A stretch of 39,291 nucleotides of DNA, from the NCBI GenBank assembly GCA_910579955.1, contig CAJTWE010000026.1:1-39291 (forward strand). The letters are read 5' to 3'. Made by a program: the position numbers and the translations under genes. A model generated the notes under the pieces. That model was not told the DNA's origin. It made no database searches and worked only from the letters and a program-made list of their open reading frames with translations. Every line of letters starts with the position of its first letter. Position 1 is the stretch's first letter. Shown in pieces: positions 34,297 to 39,291 of the stretch. Source of the stretch: an uncultured Ruminococcus sp. (GTDB lineage Bacteria; Bacillota; Clostridia; Oscillospirales; Ruminococcaceae).

Positions 34297-34632
34297 ATTC
34301 TGAAACACAAATTACAAAACTTTAAATATCGCAAAGTAGTCTTAGCGTTAGCGGATGCGTTTATCATCGCAGTATCCGCACTCATATCAAATTACATACT
34401 GTCATTGCTCCATGCGGCGATACCGCCAAAGCATCTGGGCATCACCACCTACGGCAATTATGCAATAGAGGATACTGCCGATTTTACGGTCTATATTCCC
34501 AAAATTGATCCGCTGTTTGCAGGGAGTCTGTCGGTGATTTCCTTGCAGCTGCTGGGATATTATGTTTCCGTTGGCAGGGGATTTGATGTGGACAAGCCGA
34601 GAAATCTTGCGAAGAGCGTCACGGTGGAATAA
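34297..34632 (+). pseudogene. Chimeric remnant: pglF 5' end joined to glmS 3' end
   Basis: The frame (no ATG; ATT 34297 or CTG 34300 after AGGAAGTGAAG) begins LKHKLQNFKYRKVVLALADA then FIIAVSALISNYILSLLH, clearly parallel to the start of the intact dehydratase at 34659 (MKKILEKFRYRKVILAAADA...). From about 34410 it changes to a GlmS end: YAIEDTADFTVYIPKIDPLF, SVISLQLLGYYVSVGRGFDV, then DKPRNLAKSVTVE and stop, the near-invariant C-terminus of glucosamine-6-phosphate synthase. The pglF part differs from the intact copy at many silent sites, so it is a divergent allele, not a fresh duplication. No catalytic domain of either enzyme remains. Confidence 0.8.
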
Positions 34633-34658
34633 AAACAGGAGGTCAAGGTGGGCAGAGA

Positions 34659-36569
34659 ATGAAAAAAATTCTGGAAAAATTTCGATACCGAAAGGTCATT
34701 CTTGCGGCGGCGGACGCATTTATCATTGGGGTTTCGGCGCTGATCAGTAATTTCTTACTTGCAGCAGTGCATTTTAATATTTCCAACAGGTATCTTACGA
34801 TCTCAATTGTCATGAGCGTGATCTGCTGCGGATTCAGTCTGCTGGCATTCGGTGCGTACAACAAATTGTGGCGGTATTTCAACCTCCGGGATTACCTTTC
34901 CTGCGTAGGAGGCGTGCTTTTGGGAATGACGATATCCTGCCTTTTCTTTGCTGTCATGACGGGAGATATCGACATTACATATGCTGCGATTCATTTCACG
35001 GCCGCAACACTGGGGATCTGTGCTTTCCGCTTTCTGTTCAAGAGAGCGTTTATCGACCTCACCAATGCCGGACATCAGGAATCGCAGCACAAACGCACCA
35101 TGATCATCGGCGGCGGACAGGCTTGCAGAATGCTTTTGAAAGAAATTGAAAATGCCCGGAATTCACAGAATTTCAACCCCTCGGCGGAGTTCGCTCCCAT
35201 GTGTATTCTCGACGATGATCCGCGAAAAATCGGTACGGAAATCGGCGGCGTGCCCGTTGTGGGAACGACTGCGGAGGCAGAAAAATTTGTGGCTGAACAG
35301 CAGATCGAACAGATTATTTTCGCCATTCCGTCCTGTCTGGAGGACGAGCGGCAGCGCATTTTGAACCTCTGCTCCAAGACCGAAGCGCCGATCAAGGTCA
35401 TTCCATTTATCGGCAATCTGATTTTTGACGATGAAAGAGCAACGCTGCTCGGACAAGTCCGTGATATTCGTGTGGAAGATTTATTGGGACGTGAACCGAT
35501 CAGATTTGACAATGCCGACATCAAAAATTTCATCAGCGGAAAGGTCTGCATGGTAACGGGCGGAGGCGGTTCGATCGGCTCGGAGCTTGTGCGGCAGATC
35601 GCCAAATACAGTCCTAAACAGGTCATTATTGTGGATATCTACGAGAACAACGCTTATGACATCCAGCAGGAGCTTGTCATGGAATACGGCGACGAGCTGA
35701 ACCTTGTCACGCTCATCGCAAGCGTCCGTGACTACTACCGCATGAACCAGATCTTTTCCCGTTTCAAGCCGGATATCGTCTTTCATGCGGCGGCGCACAA
35801 GCACGTTCCGCTGATGGAGGATTCCCCCATGGAGGCGATCAAAAACAACGTCATCGGCACGTTCAACACGGCGACTCTCGCGCAGTTCCACGACGTGGAA
35901 AAATTCGTGATAATCTCCACGGACAAGGCGGTCAATCCCACCAACGTCATGGGGGCGTCAAAACGCTGCTGCGAAATGATCGTGCAGTATCTCTCCCAGC
36001 AAAAGGAGGGGAAAACGCAGTTTGTCACCACCAGATTCGGCAACGTCCTCGGCTCGAACGGCTCGGTGATCCCGATTTTCAAGCGGCAGATAGAACAGGG
36101 AAAGCCGGTCACGGTCACGCATCCGGATATTATCCGCTATTTCATGACGATTCCAGAAGCGGTCAGCCTTGTCATGGAGGCTGCGGCAATAGCAAAGGGC
36201 GGCGAAATTTTCGTCCTCGATATGGGACAGCCAGTGCGGATCGTTGCCCTTGCGGAGAATCTGATCCGTATGTACGGAAAAATTCCGTATAAAGATGTTG
36301 AAATTAAATTCACGGGACTTCGCCCCGGCGAGAAGATCAAAGAGGAACTGCTCATGAACGAGGAGGGCTTGAAAAAGACCGAAAACAAGCTGATCTTCAT
36401 TGGTCGGCAGATTGAAATTGACGAACAGAATTTCCCGAATCGTCTGAGAAAGCTGCGGAACGCCGCCGAGAAAAACGATGAGACTGTGGCAATTCAGGCG
36501 ATGCATGAAATGGTGCCAACATTCATCACGCCGGAGGAATTCAATCAAAAAGTCCTTGAGACTGTCTGA
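34659..36569 (+). CDS. UDP-sugar 4,6-dehydratase, membrane form (PglF/CapD family)
   Basis: 636 aa. Four N-terminal transmembrane helices (residues 12-115), a first Rossmann-like CoA-binding domain (RTMIIGGGQACRMLL), then the SDR domain with TGGGGSIG (300-307), VVDIYENN-like IIVDIYENNAYDI, FHAAAHKHVPLME and the catalytic region STDKAVNPTNVMGASK (420-435) with D422-K423, M431 and K435. Met in place of the usual Tyr is typical of this group of dehydratases. It makes a UDP-4-keto-6-deoxy sugar for the aminotransferase at 22093. GC content is visibly higher than in the genes just upstream. Confidence 0.9.
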   Translation: MKKILEKFRYRKVILAAADAFIIGVSALISNFLLAAVHFNISNRYLTISIVMSVICCGFSLLAFGAYNKLWRYFNLRDYLSCVGGVLLGMTISCLFFAVMTGDIDITYAAIHFTAATLGICAFRFLFKRAFIDLTNAGHQESQHKRTMIIGGGQACRMLLKEIENARNSQNFNPSAEFAPMCILDDDPRKIGTEIGGVPVVGTTAEAEKFVAEQQIEQIIFAIPSCLEDERQRILNLCSKTEAPIKVIPFIGNLIFDDERATLLGQVRDIRVEDLLGREPIRFDNADIKNFISGKVCMVTGGGGSIGSELVRQIAKYSPKQVIIVDIYENNAYDIQQELVMEYGDELNLVTLIASVRDYYRMNQIFSRFKPDIVFHAAAHKHVPLMEDSPMEAIKNNVIGTFNTATLAQFHDVEKFVIISTDKAVNPTNVMGASKRCCEMIVQYLSQQKEGKTQFVTTRFGNVLGSNGSVIPIFKRQIEQGKPVTVTHPDIIRYFMTIPEAVSLVMEAAAIAKGGEIFVLDMGQPVRIVALAENLIRMYGKIPYKDVEIKFTGLRPGEKIKEELLMNEEGLKKTENKLIFIGRQIEIDEQNFPNRLRKLRNAAEKNDETVAIQAMHEMVPTFITPEEFNQKVLETV

Positions 36570-36578
36570 GGAGGAACC

Positions 36579-38057
36579 ATGGAAGATAAATATTCAATCA
36601 AAAATATTTTACAGCTTATGATCGGTAAGCTGTGGCTCATTATTATACTCATTGTAATCGGCGGAGGCACTGCGTTTACATTTTCAAAATTCGTATTGCC
36701 GCTTCAATATTCTTCGCACATCACGATGTACGTGCAGAGCTATACAGGCATTTCCGAAAATAGTGACAATCAAAACAATATCAGTAATTCCAAGCAGCTT
36801 GTAAATACCTATATGGAAGTCCTGAAAGACGATGCCGTAATGAACGCCGTTGGAGATATGCTCATAAAGCAATATGAAAACGGCAGCATTAAAGAATGTT
36901 TTAATATCAATGCGGAAGGGAAAATCAATCCGGCTTCTATCAGGGAATGTCTGACGATAAGTTCTGTGAATGATACATCTGCGGTAAAGGTTGTTGCAAC
37001 AACGAAAGATGCAGAACTTTCAGCTATGATCTGCAATAATCTGACACAAGTCGCTCCGAAATACGTAGAGAAAGCAGTTGGCGTAGGCTCGATCAACACG
37101 ATTGACAAGGCAAAAGTCTACAAAACACCTGTTGCACCGAATATACCGAAAACAACGGCAATTGGTGCTATGACAGGTTTGATGCTTGCAGTTCTGATAA
37201 TTATTCTGATAGACTTTTTTGACAATACAATTAAGGATTCTGAGCAGATTTCCAAGAAGCATCAGCTTGCGGTGCTTGGCGAAATTCAGGAGAGAGGATC
37301 TAAAAAATCACGCCAAAAAGAGCGTGAGCATTATCTCATCACGGACAAGACAGTTCCCTTTAATATTACGGAGAGTTATAAGGCGATGCGAACTAATCTA
37401 ATTTTCTCACTGTCAACATCGGACAAAAAAATCGTTGCAGTATCGAGTGCCTTGCCCGGTGAGGGAAAATCTACGATCGCTGCAAATCTTGCCATTGCGT
37501 TTTCTCAGCTTAACGAAAACAAGGTTCTGCTGATTGATGCGGATATGCGAAAGCCCGTTCAGCACAAGCTTTTCAATGTCAAGAACAACGCCGGAATCGC
37601 TGAATTTTTGGGAAAAATGAAGCAGAAAGAGGAGTGCATTCAAAAATCGGGCGTTCCAAACCTGGACATCATTACATCCGGTTCACTTCCGCCGAATCCG
37701 TCGGAATTGCTGGGTTCGGAGCAAATGGAAGAGCTACTGTCTGAGGTGTCGGCGGAATATGACTATATCCTTATTGATATGCCGCCTGTGAACATTGTCA
37801 GCGATCCGCTGACCATTGGCAGGAGCATTTCGGGCATGATCGCGGTCACCCATTACGGAAAAACCACACACGATGATTTTGCCGATATGATGCGGAAAGT
37901 GCAGACCTCCGATACGAAAATTCTCGGCTTTGTACTCAACGAGATCAAGAGCAGACACAGCGGAAAATATGGCTACAGCAGGAAATATCAGTATTACAGC
38001 TACGACGATCGATCGAAGAAAAAAGATGAAAATAAAGAGGATAAGCATGCTGACTGA
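36579..38057 (+). CDS. Polysaccharide co-polymerase/BY-type tyrosine autokinase (Wzz-CpsD fusion)
   Basis: 492 aa, GGAGG site. Wzz half with two membrane helices (about 18-35 and 190-212) and an extracellular loop; proline-rich VAPNIPKT before the second helix. Kinase half: Walker A ALPGEGKS (291-298), Walker A' LLIDADMRKP (D320, D322), Walker B ILIDMPPV, and a C-terminal Tyr cluster, SGKYGYSRKYQYYSYDD, for autophosphorylation. Controls chain length together with the CpsB-like phosphatase, whose gene overlaps by 11 bp. One-protein fusion, as in proteobacterial Wzc, unlike the split CpsC/CpsD. Confidence 0.9.
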   Translation: MEDKYSIKNILQLMIGKLWLIIILIVIGGGTAFTFSKFVLPLQYSSHITMYVQSYTGISENSDNQNNISNSKQLVNTYMEVLKDDAVMNAVGDMLIKQYENGSIKECFNINAEGKINPASIRECLTISSVNDTSAVKVVATTKDAELSAMICNNLTQVAPKYVEKAVGVGSINTIDKAKVYKTPVAPNIPKTTAIGAMTGLMLAVLIIILIDFFDNTIKDSEQISKKHQLAVLGEIQERGSKKSRQKEREHYLITDKTVPFNITESYKAMRTNLIFSLSTSDKKIVAVSSALPGEGKSTIAANLAIAFSQLNENKVLLIDADMRKPVQHKLFNVKNNAGIAEFLGKMKQKEECIQKSGVPNLDIITSGSLPPNPSELLGSEQMEELLSEVSAEYDYILIDMPPVNIVSDPLTIGRSISGMIAVTHYGKTTHDDFADMMRKVQTSDTKILGFVLNEIKSRHSGKYGYSRKYQYYSYDDRSKKKDENKEDKHAD

Positions 38058-38718
38058 CTATCATTGCCACGTTCTTCCCGGAATTGACGACGGGGCGGAA
38101 ACTCCTGAAATATCCGGGAAAATGCTGGATATGATGAAAATGCAGGGCGTCGGGAGAGTGATCCTTACGCCGCATTTTTATCCGCACCGGGAAAGCTCGG
38201 TGGAGGATTTTTTGAAGAAAAGGGCGAACGCTTTTGCACAAATTTCACACAGGACGGAATTTGAATTTCATCTTGGTGCGGAAATTGCGATAGAGCACGG
38301 ATTTTCAGAGATTCCCGGAATTGAACGGCTTGCAATCGAGGGAACGGATTTGATGTTGCTGGAACTGCCGTTTTCGGGATATGGTCGGTGGGTGTTGGAT
38401 GAGATCCATAATCTGAAATGTGCGGGAATTATGCCTGTGTTGGCGCATATTCATCGGTATGTCGGGCTGTACTCAAAATCGCAGATTGATGAGATCCTGA
38501 GCAGTGATGCGGTTTTTCAGGTGAATACGGAGGCGTTCGCTAATTTCCGTGAGCGCAGATTTGTGAAGGAACTGATTCGCTCCGGAGCTAAGATCGTGTT
38601 TGGCAGTGATGCGCATAATTTATCCGACAGAAAGCCGGATTTTGAGCTGCTGAAACGGAAAGCAAAAGCGGATGTGATTGAATTTTCCAACTCTGTATTT
38701 GAGAGATATATCAGATAG
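38047..38718 (+). CDS. CpsB/CapC-type PHP tyrosine phosphatase
   Basis: 223 aa from ATG 38047 (AAAGAGG 6 bp upstream, inside the kinase 3' end). PHP motifs MLTDYHCHVLPGIDDGAET (H6, H8), LTPHFYPHR, GAEIAIEHG, LAHIHRY and FGSDAHNLSDRKPDF. It dephosphorylates the Tyr cluster of the upstream BY-kinase. Last gene of the EPS operon. Confidence 0.9.
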   Translation: MLTDYHCHVLPGIDDGAETPEISGKMLDMMKMQGVGRVILTPHFYPHRESSVEDFLKKRANAFAQISHRTEFEFHLGAEIAIEHGFSEIPGIERLAIEGTDLMLLELPFSGYGRWVLDEIHNLKCAGIMPVLAHIHRYVGLYSKSQIDEILSSDAVFQVNTEAFANFRERRFVKELIRSGAKIVFGSDAHNLSDRKPDFELLKRKAKADVIEFSNSVFERYIR

Positions 38719-39149
38719 ACAAGGGTGCTGATCGCAGACGAATTGAAATCAAATGGAAAGTCGGCATCGTGAATGTGCGGATTAAAACTGTAATTTTTCG
38801 CACTGTTAAAATGATAAGGCTGCCCCCCCAAAAAAATGAAAGATGCCACTATGCAAATAAAAGCTTCCACTTTCAAATAAAAGCCTATCTTTCATTTACA
38901 TAGTGTTGTTTGTGGAAAGCTCTGTAACGAAACTATAATTTCATTCTTCGCTATATTACGCTAAAAACTGCACAAACAACACTAAGCAAACGATAGCTAC
39001 CTTTCATCTGGTTGTGCAAAACCTTTTATTTGCATGGTGTTGTTTGTGGAAAGCCTTTCATTTGCATTGTGTTGTTTGTGCTAAACCTATCATTTGAAGG
39101 TGAGAGATAGCCTATCAGCCATATTAACTACAATAATCATTACACTTCT
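38719..39149. other. Gene-free, repeat-rich tail of the EPS locus
   Basis: No credible gene. It holds a weak GTGCG/CGCAC stem near 38776-38805, a C7A7 run at 38823-38836, and the approximately 32-bp repeat family described separately. Minus-strand frames here have no start signals or protein-like content. Confidence 0.6.
38847..39102. repeat. Family of about 32-bp repeats, direct and inverted copies
   Basis: Consensus CTTTCATTTGCAT followed by a 2-3 base variable step, TGTTGTTTGTG and GAAAGC. Direct copies at 38884-38920, 39022-39053 and 39054-39085, the last two exactly adjacent with period 32 and a truncated third at 39086-39102. Inverted partial copies at 38847-38863 and 38970-38990, and a shortened copy at 39000-39021. 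No unique spacers of constant length, so it is not a CRISPR array. Confidence 0.75.
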
Positions 39150-39204
39150 AAAGGTCAGCTACCGAAAATGCCGCTATATAGCGTATTTTCGGCGGTTGAC
39201 CTTT
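39150..39204 (+). terminator. Strong stem-loop, probable terminator
   Basis: Nested arms AAAGGTCA/TGACCTTT, CCGAAAAT/ATTTTCGG and CGCTAT/ATAGCG form a nearly continuous hairpin, followed on the plus strand by TTATTTGTTT. It would end the EPS transcript; it overlaps the 3' end of the minus-strand frame to its right. Confidence 0.65.
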
Positions 39205-39291
39205 TATTTGTTTGTATCCTATCCGTAGTGAAAGCATCTCCCTTGGAATCCAGTGTATAAATCTGCTCTTTTTCAAAATATACCTCAACAC
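39155..39291 (-). CDS. Possible 3' end of a minus-strand gene, cut by the window edge
   Basis: The minus strand is open from the window edge to TGA at 39157-39155: VEVYFEKEQIYTLDSKGDAF, then TTDRIQTNKRSTAENTLYSG and IFGS. The first 20 residues look like real protein; the last part lies in the hairpin and may be run-through sequence. No family is recognised from 44 residues. Confidence 0.3.
   Translation of the reverse strand, partial: VEVYFEKEQIYTLDSKGDAFTTDRIQTNKRSTAENTLYSGIFGS

Noticed and set aside
35958..36548. Minus-strand frame of 196 codons, and similar frames in 34.8-36.5 kb
   Set aside because: Antisense to conserved PglF domains in GC-richer DNA; no family signal.
38847..39102. 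CRISPR array
   Set aside because: Copies are adjacent, inverted or degenerate, with no regular spacers and no cas genes.

Overview
The window looks like a chromosome segment of a low-to-mid GC Gram-positive gut Clostridia relative, most likely a Ruminococcus-like member of the Oscillospiraceae. This rests on Shine-Dalgarno-rich starts, sigma-A type promoters, a CpsB/BY-kinase type Firmicutes exopolysaccharide (EPS) operon and several small Clostridia-type protein families. The species is an inference. No rRNA, tRNA or CRISPR array was seen.

Layout. (1) 1-930: a small minus-strand hypothetical gene with a long leader holding a 113-bp imperfect palindrome and three tandem 11-bp repeats. (2) 1001-8214: a defence island. 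It holds a Hachiman pair (hamA with an unusual N-terminal domain and an altered catalytic motif, then hamB), a DEDDh exonuclease with a UvrD-type C-terminal tudor-like tail, and an SF1 helicase/PD-(D/E)XK nuclease/zinc-ribbon gene interrupted by an in-frame amber codon. (3) 8215-16590: an accessory stretch of small repair and housekeeping genes: Ada-type zinc protein, PHP phosphoesterase, HhH protein, ABM monooxygenase, AlkZ-related protein, a nonsense-interrupted epimerase, Fe-alcohol dehydrogenase, ASCH-DUF1810 fusion, a metallophosphoesterase remnant, a DUF6933-pRiA4b protein and a MntA/HepT toxin-antitoxin pair. (4) 16637-18464: a divergent XRE regulator and a tyrosine recombinase. The recombinase gene lies between two perfect 20-bp inverted repeats, the architecture of a self-encoded invertible switch. 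(5) 18516-38718: one apparently continuous, about 20-kb co-directional operon. It begins with an eight-repeat helicase-associated (HA) helicase, then VanZ, aminotransferase, initiating sugar transferase, glycosyltransferases, LicD, a cytidylyltransferase, Wzy, a pyruvyl-transferase/FrhB fusion, Wzx, a PglF-like 4,6-dehydratase, a Wzz/BY-kinase and a CpsB phosphatase. (6) 38719-39291: a repeat-rich tail with a family of about 32-bp repeats, a strong stem-loop and the end of a possible minus-strand gene.

How it may work together. The EPS operon makes a UDP-4-amino sugar (PglF then PglE type), loads it on undecaprenyl phosphate, extends it with GT2/GT4/GT32 enzymes and decorates it with CDP-activated (LicD/TagD-like) and pyruvyl groups. 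The repeat unit is flipped and polymerised by Wzx/Wzy, and length is controlled by Wzz/BY-kinase/CpsB. No terminator or clear promoter was found between the recombinase and the end of the operon, so inversion of the 17084-18464 segment could switch the whole locus. The centre of the operon (about 24.2-34.4 kb) is visibly more AT-rich than its 3' end. The junction is marked by a chimeric remnant that joins the start of a divergent pglF to the end of glmS, which is the scar expected from cassette exchange.

The most notable observations are the putative recombinase-encoded inversion switch ahead of an HA-helicase/EPS operon, the variant Hachiman system beside a candidate exonuclease/helicase-nuclease module, the pglF'-'glmS scar, and the terminal repeat family.
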